The position numbers were made by a program, and so were the translations under genes. From the NCBI RefSeq assembly GCF_038443385.1, contig NZ_CP151726.1, positions 7,812,001-7,876,000 of the forward strand: a stretch of DNA of 64,000 nt, in the 5' to 3' direction. Shown here one piece after another: positions 17,937 through 27,297 of the stretch. Below the pieces are notes generated by a model. It ran no database searches. It saw only the letters and a list, made by a program, of their open reading frames with translations, and had not been told where the DNA came from. The DNA comes from Stieleria varia. GTDB lineage: Bacteria > Planctomycetota > Planctomycetia > Pirellulales > Pirellulaceae. The number at the start of each line of letters is the position of its first letter. Positions within the stretch are counted from its first letter, which is position 1.

Positions 17937-18644
17937 ATGTCACTGTTGCGCATTTTACCGTTGGTCGTACTTGGTCTTGCTACGATGGGACTCACCGGCT
18001 GCGTCGGGCCGATGGGCGTCGGGCCGATGGGCGCAGGTTGCTGTGGCCCCGCGATCGGTGGACACGGATGCTCCACGTGCGACAACTGCACTGGGTGCGG
18101 TGAGCTGTACGTCGATCCGTGGATCAATCATCCCGCCGACTGCGTCGATCCCTGTGATCAATGCGGAAACCACAACGGACAATCCTGTGGAAAATGCCGT
18201 TCCGTGTTCTCCGGCATCGGCAGCTTGTGGGGATACAAATGTGGTTGCGACGGATGCAGCACCGGGTGCGCTACAGGATGTGATGCCGGTTGCGATGCCG
18301 GATGTTCCTGCGGCAGTTGCTCAGGAGGATTTGTAGAACCCGGTTGTGGAATCGAACCTGGATGTGGAATCGAACCCGGATGTGGAATCGAACCTGGTTG
18401 CGGTTTGGAACCGGCGTGTGGCTGCGAGCCGGGCTGTGGCTGTGAGCCGGGTTGCGGAATGGAAGTCGGCTACCCGAGTGACGTTCACTATTCGACACCC
18501 CAGGTCATCGGCGAAAGCTCGATGATGCCTCCGCAAGGAGAAGTGCAAATCGCGCCTGCACCGTACCGACCACACCGAACGAGAAAGATCTTCAACCCTC
18601 GCCCTAGTGTCGCTCAAGGGCACACCAATACGACGAATCGCTAA
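17937..18644 (+). CDS. Cysteine-rich lipoprotein with EPGCGI repeats
   Basis: 235 residues with an N-terminal lipoprotein signal (LGLATMGLTGC, lipobox LTGC). Most of the mature protein is Cys/Gly-rich with about 40 cysteines: CSTCDNCTGCGELYVDPW, CDGCSTGCATGC, then a run of six-residue units (EPGCGI, EPACGC, EPGCGC). The tail is basic and Pro-rich (YRPHRTRKIFNPRPS). No enzyme motif is seen. Heavily cross-linked cysteine-rich surface proteins fit planctomycete envelopes; metal binding is the alternative. Its stop overlaps by four bases that of the opposite gene ending at 18641. Confidence 0.78.
   Translation: MSLLRILPLVVLGLATMGLTGCVGPMGVGPMGAGCCGPAIGGHGCSTCDNCTGCGELYVDPWINHPADCVDPCDQCGNHNGQSCGKCRSVFSGIGSLWGYKCGCDGCSTGCATGCDAGCDAGCSCGSCSGGFVEPGCGIEPGCGIEPGCGIEPGCGLEPACGCEPGCGCEPGCGMEVGYPSDVHYSTPQVIGESSMMPPQGEVQIAPAPYRPHRTRKIFNPRPSVAQGHTNTTNR
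18336..18450 (+). repeat. 18-bp coding repeat (EPGCGI)
   Basis: The unit GAACC(C/T)GG(A/T)TGTGGAATC is repeated three times and then decays into related units within the Cys-rich lipoprotein gene. Confidence 0.8.
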
Positions 18645-19003
18645 TCACGTCGCGGCAGTTCTGCTTGTCCGGCGTCGGGAACCGTCGGTGCGACCACGTC
18701 AAACTCGCTGGGTTTCGCGTTCTTGCGATTCAGATTCAAGATCACCAGCAGGGCGATGATCGGCAGCATGGCGAACACAAACACGAGCAGCGCTTTTCGA
18801 AGCGCTGATTCGATCGCCGCATTGCCCCGATCAGCAGTCTGGTCAGCAGTCTGGTCAGCAGTCTGGTCAGCAGTCTGATCAGCAGTCTGGTCATCATTCT
18901 GGGCACCATCCCGGTCACCGCGATCGAAATTTTCGGTCGCCGAGTCTTCTGTCGGTGTCTGTTTCTGCTGCCAATCATCACTCACCGGTGTCTTCTCCGT
19001 CAT
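18641..19003 (-). CDS. Single-pass membrane protein with DQTA repeat
   Basis: 120 residues. A polar, acidic N-terminal half contains five DQTA units and is followed by one transmembrane helix (KALLVFVFAMLPIIALLVIL) and a 30-residue tail. The family is not recognised. The 12-bp repeat behind DQTA keeps frame. It overlaps the Cys-rich lipoprotein gene tail to tail by four bases, which implies that transcription of the two is either exclusive or terminates bidirectionally. Confidence 0.65.
   Translation of the reverse strand: MTEKTPVSDDWQQKQTPTEDSATENFDRGDRDGAQNDDQTADQTADQTADQTADQTADRGNAAIESALRKALLVFVFAMLPIIALLVILNLNRKNAKPSEFDVVAPTVPDAGQAELPRRD
18831..18890. repeat. 12-bp tandem repeat coding DQTA
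   Basis: Five copies of TCAGCAGTCTGG (one with a final A) lie inside the minus-strand single-pass protein gene. Confidence 0.85.
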
Positions 19004-19164
19004 TTCGGCTGAGGCTGATAAAGGGTCCAGGATAGCACCCGAGGATACCAGATAAAATCGTGGGCAGAAATCGATGACAACAACCCTTTGTCGTTCATTC
19101 CATGTACGATTTCAGTTCCCCGCACCATGCTCTCCTATCCTCCAATCGACCGGACCTGCCTCCA

Positions 19165-20160
19165 ATGAACCGTCTTGCCTGCTTTCTCGCCTTGTTCGTT
19201 CTGGCTGCCCTGCCCCTGCAAGCCGAAAAACCTCAACCGGTGCGAATGGGCGCCGGCGACATGACTTTTGACACAGTCCCTGGATGGGGACTGCGGCCAG
19301 ACGGAAATTCACCATTGGGGCCCACACACGGGGCCGTCGTGATCGACAAGTCGGGCAACATTTACACCAGCGCCAAAGCCGGTGTGTTCGTGTTTTCGCC
19401 CGAGGGTCAAGTGATCCATTCGTACCTGGGGCCGGATTACAGCAACATCCACGACATGGAGATCCGCCAGGAGGACGACGGTGAATTCATCTATGGTGCT
19501 CGCAATCAGAATGCGGAAGGCATCAAGTTCAACGTGCACAACGGCGAGATTGTTCTGCATCTGCCGTTCCCCAAGGAGTCCGGGTTGGATCTCAAAAAGT
19601 TCAATCCGACCGCGATCACCGTGGCAACCAACGGCGACATTTATCTTTCCGACGGATACGCCAGCAACCACATCTTTCGGTTCGACAAGACCGGCAAGTA
19701 CCTGAGTCACTTCGGTGAAAAGGGCAACGACATGCGGCAGTTCAACACGGCTCACGGGATGACGCTGGACACTCGCTACGAACCGAATCGTTTGCTGATC
19801 TGCGATCGCAATCACACGCCCAAGGGACGCTTGCTGCATTATGACTTGGACGGAAACTTTATCGAGGAAGTCATCACGGGGCTGGGGATGCCGACTTCGG
19901 TTTCCATCCAAGGTGATTTCGTTTCGGTGCCTGACTTGCAAGGTAGGTTGGTGATCCTGGATAAGTCCAACCGGATCATTTCGGTGCTGGGGCACAACCC
20001 AGACCCCAAGAAAGGCGGCAGTTTCAACGTGCCTCAATCAGAATGGATCGAAGGCATCTTTAGCGGCACCCACGGATCGTTCTGGGACAAAGACGGCAAC
20101 CTGTACGTACAAGACTGGAACGTCGCAGGTCGCCTGATGAAACTCGTGAGAGTGAAGTGA
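19165..20160 (+). CDS. Secreted NHL-type beta-propeller protein
   Basis: 331 residues from ATG 19165, chosen because it gives a clean signal peptide (LACFLALFVLAALPLQAE); a frame start at 19102 would bury it. The mature protein is a six-bladed beta-propeller of NHL type, with repeated blades such as GAVVIDKSGNIYTSAKAGVF, AITVATNGDIYLSDGYASNH and TSVSIQGDFVSVPDLQGRL. No catalytic motif is obvious. Related planctomycete proteins are annotated as peptidylglycine-lyase-like or NHL-repeat proteins. It converges on the symporter gene and may act with it on an imported compound, but nothing proves this. Confidence 0.85.
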   Translation: MNRLACFLALFVLAALPLQAEKPQPVRMGAGDMTFDTVPGWGLRPDGNSPLGPTHGAVVIDKSGNIYTSAKAGVFVFSPEGQVIHSYLGPDYSNIHDMEIRQEDDGEFIYGARNQNAEGIKFNVHNGEIVLHLPFPKESGLDLKKFNPTAITVATNGDIYLSDGYASNHIFRFDKTGKYLSHFGEKGNDMRQFNTAHGMTLDTRYEPNRLLICDRNHTPKGRLLHYDLDGNFIEEVITGLGMPTSVSIQGDFVSVPDLQGRLVILDKSNRIISVLGHNPDPKKGGSFNVPQSEWIEGIFSGTHGSFWDKDGNLYVQDWNVAGRLMKLVRVK

Positions 20161-20208
20161 ATTGCCCGGCTGAGGCCGGATGGAGCCTGAACCAACGGCT
20201 AGTGCATC

Positions 20209-22344
20209 CTAGCCGCCGATCCCTGCTAGCCAGCTCAAGAGTGCGATGACCAAGAAGCACACGACAACGGAGATGGCAAAGCCGATCACGTCCGAGGGGC
20301 GCGGCCGCAACGCTTCGAAATCGGTCCCGGGAAAGAGCCGTTTGTCCTCGAAACGTTTGGGATTTCGGTAGGACTCTTCCAAGTTTCTTCGATCCGTCTC
20401 GGGATCAGGATCCACCTCCGTTTTCATCTTGACGTAGTAGCGGTCCAGAGCGGCTTGAGAAGTGCGTGGTGTGAGATAGCTGGCAACGATCAAGACGAGG
20501 AAGGGCAAAAGAACACGGGTAGGCAAACGCAACGTTTCGATCGTTGCTTTGGATGCGTTGGCCAGATCGACACCCAAGTAGTGATAGATCAAAAAATCGA
20601 GATTGAACTGTCCTTGCCCCTTCAATTCTCCCACGCGACGTTCGGTCAAGATCGACATTTTGCCGTCATCGGTTTGATCGACGCGTTCAAACGCAGCCTT
20701 TACCGACTCGACGCCACCACTCCAAAAGACAGATTTATCACCTGATGTGAGGACCACATTGATTTCGTCGCCCACACTGCAGTCCGGTGGTTCCACACCG
20801 ATCTTCTTGAGCAACTCTGCATTTCCGTCGGCTTGACTCACAGCCTTGATCCAGGCTTCGTGTCGAGCGACGTCGGCTGGCGTCGCGGCGCGAGTGATCG
20901 TCTTGGTGACGCGATTGGTTGTCGTTGTCCATTGCGGGCTGGTCCGCATCTGAGGGGCCAGTGCAGGAATAACAATCGGCAACAGAAAAAAGACGAGAGT
21001 CGAAAAAGCGATCGTGATCCAAACCGCTGTGGCATTGGCACGACGCCAAAACATTCCGATCCAAAATGGCGCGGCGAACAAAATCGTCAACTCGATCGCA
21101 AAGGTGAATTGTGCGAAGACATCTGCCATGGTGATGGCAACGATCGACGCGCCGACGATGATCGCCAATCCGGTCACCCGAGCCACTTTGACACTCTCTC
21201 TGTCCGTGGCGTCGGGATTCACGTAGGTGGCGTACAGGTTGCGAGTGATCAATGCCGAACTGACGATCATGTAAGTGTCAGCCGAGCTCATCATCGCGGC
21301 CATCAAACAGGCAAGCATCAGTCCGACCAAACCCACGTTGAGCGGACCCAGAATTTCTCTCGCTGCAATTCCCCAAACCAAATCAGGATCTACGGCAAGC
21401 TCAGGACGGCCGGCCAGTAGGGCCAGTGCGATCAATGCGGTCAATGCCCAACCGACCGTACACAGACGCTTTAAAAAGTTGCCCACCACCAGTCCGATTC
21501 GAGCTTCGTTCTCACTTTTAGCCGAACCGCCGCCGGTCGCGATGAAGTGAGGTTGAACGACAATCCCCACCAAGGCCAGCAGCGTCAAGGCAAAGATGTA
21601 CTGCGGCGGGAACTCTCCTGCGCTGGGTCCGGTAAACAGATTGAAATAGTCCCCCGAAACTCGCTGGTGCATGATCGTGAATCCATCCATGAATCCTTGC
21701 GTGGAGGGATCGCCGAACTGCTCCACAAGTGCCCACAGTCCATACGGAATCAGCAGCACGCTCAACAGGATGATGAAGACACCCTGGATCAAGTCGGTCC
21801 AATAAGCTGCAGTCAACCCGCCCAGAACACCGTAACAGATCACGATCCCAGCCAATCCAGGAACCAGGATGTACTTCAAATCCAGACCCGCGATTTCATC
21901 CGTTCCCATCAAGGGAACGGCAAACTTTGCAATCGCCGACAGCATGGTTGACAGGTAGAACATGTAAAACAGAATCGCAAACACGGCGTAAGCGGCACCA
22001 AGTGCTTTGGACTCGTAACGTTCCACGAACCAATCGCCCAGTGTCAGGTGACGCATGCGTCGGTACCAAACCGCCGTGATCCAGTACACGGGGGTCACGA
22101 ACAGCCACATCAGTGCCGACCAAACGCCGCTCAATCCGCTGGTCCATCCCGTTCGCCCTACTTGGATCGGCTCGTGCGCGCCGGTGCCGGCACCAAATGC
22201 GGCGAACGTCTGCAGGAGCTTCCCGAACCCACGGCCGCCCATGAAATAGTCCTCTTGGCCTTTGACTCGCCCCATCGCCCACAGACCGATGGCGATCATG
22301 ATGATGAAGTAGACGGCAACAACGACGTAGTCGATCCAGGACAT
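20209..22344 (-). CDS. Sodium:solute symporter (SSS family)
   Basis: 711 residues, longer than the usual 500-550. It begins DYVVVAVYFIIMIAIGLWAM, and GRVKGQEDYFMGGRGFGKLL with its glycine-rich loop is typical of SSS proteins. GGLTAAYWTDLIQGVFIILL corresponds to the sodium-symporter signature. Between two C-terminal helices is a soluble insertion of about 130 residues (TTTNRVTKTITRAATPADVA onward), which is unusual. The substrate is unknown; neighbours (a sulfatase and a propeller protein) suggest sugars or amino acids. Divergent from the sulfatase with a 327-bp gap. Confidence 0.88.
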   Translation of the reverse strand: MSWIDYVVVAVYFIIMIAIGLWAMGRVKGQEDYFMGGRGFGKLLQTFAAFGAGTGAHEPIQVGRTGWTSGLSGVWSALMWLFVTPVYWITAVWYRRMRHLTLGDWFVERYESKALGAAYAVFAILFYMFYLSTMLSAIAKFAVPLMGTDEIAGLDLKYILVPGLAGIVICYGVLGGLTAAYWTDLIQGVFIILLSVLLIPYGLWALVEQFGDPSTQGFMDGFTIMHQRVSGDYFNLFTGPSAGEFPPQYIFALTLLALVGIVVQPHFIATGGGSAKSENEARIGLVVGNFLKRLCTVGWALTALIALALLAGRPELAVDPDLVWGIAAREILGPLNVGLVGLMLACLMAAMMSSADTYMIVSSALITRNLYATYVNPDATDRESVKVARVTGLAIIVGASIVAITMADVFAQFTFAIELTILFAAPFWIGMFWRRANATAVWITIAFSTLVFFLLPIVIPALAPQMRTSPQWTTTTNRVTKTITRAATPADVARHEAWIKAVSQADGNAELLKKIGVEPPDCSVGDEINVVLTSGDKSVFWSGGVESVKAAFERVDQTDDGKMSILTERRVGELKGQGQFNLDFLIYHYLGVDLANASKATIETLRLPTRVLLPFLVLIVASYLTPRTSQAALDRYYVKMKTEVDPDPETDRRNLEESYRNPKRFEDKRLFPGTDFEALRPRPSDVIGFAISVVVCFLVIALLSWLAGIGG

Positions 22345-22671
22345 CTGCGATACTCAGGAAGGTGGGACTGTGGTGGGCGAGATTGAGAGAAGGTGGCCAG
22401 GTGGCAAAATCGCGAGTTGAGCCTTGATACCAGCACGACGCTGGAGAGAATGCCATGGCTCAGTTTAGCTGACCGACCTTTTCGCGTGTGGGTACCACTT
22501 GGCGATGGAGGGCGAAACGGTTCCGCCTGCAATCGGTGATGAACGTTGATCGACTATCTCCCGACGCTCCACGTTTTGCACAAAGGTCATCGCCGGTGGA
22601 GATGCCGGTATATTCAAGGCTCTCCTTCACACTCACTCGCCTTCCAAGCCCGCTTCAACGGACAATCCGAG
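22345..22671. other. Divergent intergenic region
   Basis: This 327-bp spacer separates the symporter and the second sulfatase. The frame at 22546-22671 is an upstream extension of the sulfatase that does not look like protein of that family. No palindrome or clear promoter is recognised; it presumably holds both promoters. Confidence 0.4.
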
Positions 22672-24147
22672 ATGCTCAAGATTCTGTACACCGTAGCCGT
22701 TACCGCTTTGTTGATCGGACTGTTGCCCGCGAAGGATGCCAACGGCGATACGACAGGTGACCGCCCCAATGTGCTGATCATCTTGGTCGATGACATGGGG
22801 TATGGTGACCCGCAATGCTTTAACACAGAGTCCAAGATACCCACACCGAACATCGACTCGCTGGCAAAGTCCGGCATGCGGTTTACCGACGCCCACGCAC
22901 CCGGACCGCTTTGCCACATGTCTCGCTACGGCCTGATGACAGGACGCTATCCCTTTCGCATCAATGTGAACAAATGGCCCAAGGAGCCATTGATCGACGA
23001 AGGGGAAACGACGATCGCTTCACTGATGTCCGATGCGGGTTACTCGACGGCGATGGTGGGCAAGTGGCACGTCGGATTCGACGAACAGGGGTACGATCAA
23101 GATCTCAATGGCGGTCCAGTGGATGTGGGCTTTGATTCGTTTTTCGGCATTCGCGCGTCCACGGACATTCCTCCGTATTTTTACATCCGTGATCGGCGAG
23201 CGGTCACTCCTCCGACTCAGACGATTGAAGCGAGCCAGAGCGAAGGCTGGTCGCCGATCCAGGGTGCGTTTTGGCGAGCCGGCGGCATCGCACCGGATTT
23301 GCGATTGCACGACGTGTTGCCGCGGTTCGCGGACGAGGCCTGCAAGGTGATTCGCGATCATCAGACGGCGACAGAACAGAAACCGCTGATGTTGTACGTG
23401 GCGTTTCCAGCGCCGCACACGCCATGGCTGCCCGACGAAGCGTACCGGGGGAAGAGCGGTGCGGACATGTACGGTGATTTCACGATGATGGTCGACGCCA
23501 TGGTCGGCCGGATCCTCAAGCAGCTCGACGAATCGTCGATGTCGAACGACACTCTGGTGATCTTCACCAGCGACAACGGGCCGACTTGGTACGAGGCCGA
23601 CGTGAAACGACTGGGACACGACAGCTCAGGCGGATTGCGAGGGATGAAAGCCGATGCGTGGGAGGCCGGTCATCGAATGCCTTTTGTGGTGCGTTGGCCG
23701 GGTGTGGTGAAGTCCGGCACGGCGAGCGATCGCTTGATCAGTTTCTGTGATCTGCTGGCGACCTTGGACGAAATGGTTTCGGCTGGAAGAGTGTCCTCGG
23801 AGTCGACAAGCCAGGCCGGCCCCGACAGCTTCAGTTTTCTCTCCGAGTTGACGGGCAAGCCAGCGGGTGACCGCTACCCGGCCAGAGAATCACTGGTGCT
23901 CAAGAGCGGCCGCGGATTGATGACCATGCGTCGGGGGCAATGGAAGTACATCGACGGGAAAGGCTCGGGAGGTTTCTCCGAGCGAGACCCCGACGCCGGG
24001 TTGGCAGATGAATTCCCCGGACAGCTTTATGACTTGCAGTCCGACCGCGGAGAAACCACGAACGTGTACGCGGATCGCGCCGAGGTCGTGGAGACACTGA
24101 AGGCGGAAATGAAAGCGATCGTCCAGGCTGGTCGAAGCCGCAACTAG
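22672..24147 (+). CDS. Secreted sulfatase with atypical CxMSR active site
   Basis: 491 residues from ATG 22672, which gives a signal peptide (LYTVAVTALLIGLLPAK). The sulfatase fold is clear: NVLIILVDDMGYGDPQCFNT with D40 and D41, VGKWHVGF, and VIFTSDNGPTWYE. The active-site segment is C81-H-M-S-R followed by YGLMTGRYPF. The Cys to be oxidised to formylglycine and the Arg are present, but position +2 is Met instead of Pro or Ala. Family members of this shape act as arylsulfatase A-like enzymes. It stands alone beside the symporter and is followed by two palindromic elements. Confidence 0.92.
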   Translation: MLKILYTVAVTALLIGLLPAKDANGDTTGDRPNVLIILVDDMGYGDPQCFNTESKIPTPNIDSLAKSGMRFTDAHAPGPLCHMSRYGLMTGRYPFRINVNKWPKEPLIDEGETTIASLMSDAGYSTAMVGKWHVGFDEQGYDQDLNGGPVDVGFDSFFGIRASTDIPPYFYIRDRRAVTPPTQTIEASQSEGWSPIQGAFWRAGGIAPDLRLHDVLPRFADEACKVIRDHQTATEQKPLMLYVAFPAPHTPWLPDEAYRGKSGADMYGDFTMMVDAMVGRILKQLDESSMSNDTLVIFTSDNGPTWYEADVKRLGHDSSGGLRGMKADAWEAGHRMPFVVRWPGVVKSGTASDRLISFCDLLATLDEMVSAGRVSSESTSQAGPDSFSFLSELTGKPAGDRYPARESLVLKSGRGLMTMRRGQWKYIDGKGSGGFSERDPDAGLADEFPGQLYDLQSDRGETTNVYADRAEVVETLKAEMKAIVQAGRSRN

Positions 24148-24149
24148 AA

Positions 24150-24246
24150 GTTTGGGTTTGCCGATAGGGGATCTTGCCAAAGATCCCACCGCTACAGGAT
24201 CTTGAACAAGATCCACTACCCTAAAGATAAGTTATCTCAGACCACC
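24150..24246. repeat. Palindromic repeat, family C copy 2
   Basis: This copy matches the 10707-10826 element: GGGTTTGCCG, a hairpin of GGGGATCTTGCCAAAGATCC against GGATCTTGAACAAGATCC, then CTAAAGATAAGTTATCTCAG and ACCA. It follows the sulfatase stop by a few bases. Confidence 0.78.
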
Positions 24247-24308
24247 AGCACGAAGCGCAAACGAGTGATTCACGGCGTTTCATTCACTCGCTTGCGCTTC
24301 GTGCTGGT
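24244..24308. repeat. 17-bp perfect inverted repeat (hairpin)
   Basis: ACCAGCACGAAGCGCAA at 24244-24260 is the exact reverse complement of 24292-24308, with further pairing of CGAGTGA against TCACTCG inward. It lies between the convergent sulfatase and DUF502 genes, so a terminator role for both is possible, though no T-run follows. Confidence 0.75.
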
Positions 24309-24347
24309 ATTTGCATCTTTTCCAATCAAGGGCACACAAGGCGTCTT

Positions 24348-25331
24348 TCACCGACTGGTGATTTTAGCGGAATCGATCTTGCTCAATCTTTGCTCCTCGC
24401 CGTCCCTTTGCTTGACGTCTTGTACGCCTCGTTGATCCAGAGGAACGACAACGCCGCAACTGACGATAAACTGAATGGCTTCGTCGATCGTCATGTCGAC
24501 ATCGATCGCCTCGCTACGCTTGACCGTGACGGTGAATCCTGTCATCGGCATCGGGCTGGTCGGCATCAAGACGCTCAGCATCGGCTCACCGGTCGCTTCG
24601 GCGATTTGTCGGATGCTGTTGCCCGTAACGAAACCGAGCGACCAGATGCCCGCACTGGGATACTCGATCGCAACGACACGGTTGAATTCGATCTCGCGTT
24701 CGCTGAATGCGAAATCCGTCACTTGTTTGACGCCGCCGTAGACCTTGTTGACGATTGGAATTCGCAAGACCGCTGCATCAAAAGCGCGAAAGAACCATCG
24801 TCCCAGTCCAAACGTGAACAAACGGCCAAGGAAGTACAGGACAGTCAAGAACACGATCAAGAAAACGGGCAGGACGATCTTGCGAGGCATCCATTCGGTT
24901 TCGACGTATCGATGCCAGTAGGCGTTTGCGCTGGCCGGTTTGGGAGAATCCGGCCCAAAATAAGCCGCGTTGTCGTCGACGACCTTGACGACATACTCGG
25001 GCAAAAACCGGCGACGGGTGGGATCTGGTACGTAGCGAACGCCTTCGTAGGTAAATCCATCCAGCCTGCGGGTGCCTTCAGCGGTCGCGACCGCATCCTT
25101 GGGGACTTCCGACTGAGTGCCGCCTGTGGTTTCGCAGTACAGCACCAATCCACTACGGAGTGTGGATTCGATCGGACCGAGCACGTAGCTCTCGATCGTG
25201 TTCCATGCCCAGATCAGAACAACAATGGTCAACAGTGGTGGCAGGACCACGCCTAATCCACGAAGAACCGCGCTGCGGAAACCCGCAGCGCGTCTTTTGG
25301 GTTTCGGTGGAGGCGTCAGGGTGGGATCCAT
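24348..25331 (-). CDS. DUF502-family membrane protein
   Basis: 327 residues with two transmembrane segments (GLGVVLPPLLTIVVLIWAWN and VLPVFLIVFLTVLYFLGRLF). The typical DUF502 stretch follows: IPIVNKVYGGVKQVTDFAFS, VVAIEYPSAGIWSLGFVTGN, and SVLMPTSPMPMTGFTVTVKR, close to the family consensus PTTPNPTSG. The biochemical role of DUF502 is unknown. An extra segment of about 100 residues between the helices (QSEVPKDAVATAEGTRRLDG onward) is longer than in many family members. It follows comF in the same direction by 82 bp. Confidence 0.87.
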   Translation of the reverse strand: MDPTLTPPPKPKRRAAGFRSAVLRGLGVVLPPLLTIVVLIWAWNTIESYVLGPIESTLRSGLVLYCETTGGTQSEVPKDAVATAEGTRRLDGFTYEGVRYVPDPTRRRFLPEYVVKVVDDNAAYFGPDSPKPASANAYWHRYVETEWMPRKIVLPVFLIVFLTVLYFLGRLFTFGLGRWFFRAFDAAVLRIPIVNKVYGGVKQVTDFAFSEREIEFNRVVAIEYPSAGIWSLGFVTGNSIRQIAEATGEPMLSVLMPTSPMPMTGFTVTVKRSEAIDVDMTIDEAIQFIVSCGVVVPLDQRGVQDVKQRDGEEQRLSKIDSAKITSR

Positions 25332-25412
25332 TTTGAAGAGAAGCCTTATTGGCTTGGATGGCTTGGCGTTTGTGTCGCGCGAGTTGTGAAATGCCTGAAT
25401 TTGGACGGCCGG

Positions 25413-26294
25413 TCAACCCCAGACAGCTCTGGCCAGGACCGCCAAGGTCACCCGTCGTGCTCCCGCCTGAATCAGCACCCGCGTGACTTCGTTCGCCGTC
25501 GCCCCGGTCGTCAGGACATCGTCCACCAACAATACGTGTCGGCCATCCAATGGTCCATCGTGGCCCGGCAAAAAGCGCCTGCGCAAACCATAGCCCCTGG
25601 ATAGCGCAAATGCACCTTGAACATTTTTTCGGCGCTCTGAGTCGTTGAGCCAAGCCTGTTTTTGGATTTTACGGGTTGTACGCAGAGGGTAAATCAAGGG
25701 CACATCGCCACCGGAATCTTCGGCACATTGGGACGATAGCAGTCCGGAAACCGCTGCAGCGATGGTTTGGTTGCCGTTTCCACGTCGCTGCATCCTTCTG
25801 ATCCAGTGCGACGGCATCCCGACCACCTCGTCTGGAGGGTCCTCGCGAGTGAACTCCCACACCCGTCGGGCCAGTCGGGTCCCCAGGGCGTGCCCCAACG
25901 CCAATTGATGGCCGAATTTGGCCGCCACCACCGCATCGCAAACCATTCCCTCATAAATCCACAGCGGAATCACTCGGTCAAATTCGTAGGTTTCCTTGCG
26001 GCACTGGGAACAATCCTGGTGATCGTCCGTTTGAAACGGCGATGGCAATTCCGAATCAGCCCCCAGTAGTCGACTGCCCTGTGGTCGCCCGCACCGGGAG
26101 CATGCCGAACGCATCAAGGACTCCGTGATGGTCAGTGATTGGTGGCAGGAGAGGCAAAAATCTGACGTCGAATCGACGGATTCACCGCATAATCGGCAGG
26201 TTGGAGGAAACACCAAATCCAGCAGCAAACGGCTACTTTCGCGGGCAAGATCACGGGAACGAGCAAGAAAATGCCACATGAGCAACCGGATCAA
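25413..26294 (-). CDS. ComF-family phosphoribosyltransferase-like protein
   Basis: 293 residues. The N-terminus has paired zinc-binding cysteines (CRLCGE, CLSCH, CSRCGRP, CSQCRK). A type I PRTase fold follows with IPLWIYEGMVCDAVVAAKFG and the PRPP-binding motif HVLLVDDVLTTGATANEV. ComF proteins act in DNA uptake or in nucleotide salvage-like steps; the precise reaction is not established. A ComEA-like protein is encoded at 46797, so a competence-type system may exist in the genome. Confidence 0.9.
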   Translation of the reverse strand: MIRLLMWHFLARSRDLARESSRLLLDLVFPPTCRLCGESVDSTSDFCLSCHQSLTITESLMRSACSRCGRPQGSRLLGADSELPSPFQTDDHQDCSQCRKETYEFDRVIPLWIYEGMVCDAVVAAKFGHQLALGHALGTRLARRVWEFTREDPPDEVVGMPSHWIRRMQRRGNGNQTIAAAVSGLLSSQCAEDSGGDVPLIYPLRTTRKIQKQAWLNDSERRKNVQGAFALSRGYGLRRRFLPGHDGPLDGRHVLLVDDVLTTGATANEVTRVLIQAGARRVTLAVLARAVWG

Positions 26295-26579
26295 AACCCT
26301 GGACCAAATGTCGAATCAAATTTTTTTGTTTTTCAGTGCGAACCTACAGTGGGGCACGGCGTCTAAACGATCATCTAAAAGGCAGGCGGAAATTCCGCTG
26401 GCTTTTGGTGCCGATCTGGAATACGTTTTATCCAGGTGGGCGATCCCCGTCAGGGTGGCGAGCAGAGTTTTCTAACATAGAGATTTCATCCTGTTCCCAT
26501 TCCACCGTGACGGAACCTATCGTTCAGGTCTTTTTTCTGTTGTCCGCGCCGCATCCTGACGGGTGCCGGGAGGATTGAA

Positions 26580-26891
26580 ATGCGTTTCGAACAAATCACC
26601 GCAGCCATCACACGCTTCGTGGCCGTAACGGTCGCCCGTGGATTCATTGGCACAGAGGCGATTGTCCGCGCATTGCACCTCCATCTACCGATGGCGCGGA
26701 TGCCTCTGGGGATGTTGTGTTATTCGGGCTCCGGTTCATCGGGCGGCTATCCGCTGCCAGTTGACCTGAGAAGTCTCGAGTTGAAACGCAACATCGAGCT
26801 CGCGATTGACAAACAGGGCGTCAGTCCGTGGCAGCGAATACTGCCATCGACCCAACGCCCCGAGGCAGGACTCCGCTTAGCAAATTGCTGA
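26580..26891 (+). CDS. Possible small hypothetical protein
   Basis: A 103-residue frame starts at ATG 26580 seven bases after GGGAGG, a stronger ribosome-binding site than most genes here have. The product (starting MRFEQITAAITRFVAVTVAR) has no recognised family, no signal peptide and mixed composition. Isolated in a 1-kb gap, it may be a real small gene or chance. The Shine-Dalgarno is the only direct support. Confidence 0.3.
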   Translation: MRFEQITAAITRFVAVTVARGFIGTEAIVRALHLHLPMARMPLGMLCYSGSGSSGGYPLPVDLRSLELKRNIELAIDKQGVSPWQRILPSTQRPEAGLRLANC

Positions 26892-27290
26892 GCAAACGGT
26901 CTTACCACGTTAGTCGCGGCGGGTGTCGGTTGTCTGTGCAAAACACGTTTTGCGGACAACGGATCGCTCGTTTGCAACTGCCCTGTCAATGACCTCGCCA
27001 GCGGACATTGGCTGAATTTTCCAAGCTCGCTTTGAACACGACCTCGTTTCCCAAACGCTGTCGCATTTCAAAAACACGGCTCCTGAATTCAGCGATCACC
27101 GCAAAGCAACGTCGGACTCGGCATTTCCCCGTCCCGCGTGTTCCGACTTTCCCTGCATCTCCGCACGTACGTGCGTCGGATCGCTCAGGAAAGAAAGACT
27201 CGCTCGCAGAAACCGAATCATCGATCCGAAGTCACCCGATTTCGGGTCGCGACCATCCCGCGAACTGAATCCGCACCGGTCGAGTTTTTC

Positions 27291-27297
27291 GGAAGGA
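27291..27297 (+). promoter_or_regulatory. Shine-Dalgarno site of ECF sigma gene
   Basis: GGAAGGA lies eight bases before ATG 27306 and decides the start of the ECF gene against the longer frame from 27138. Confidence 0.7.
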
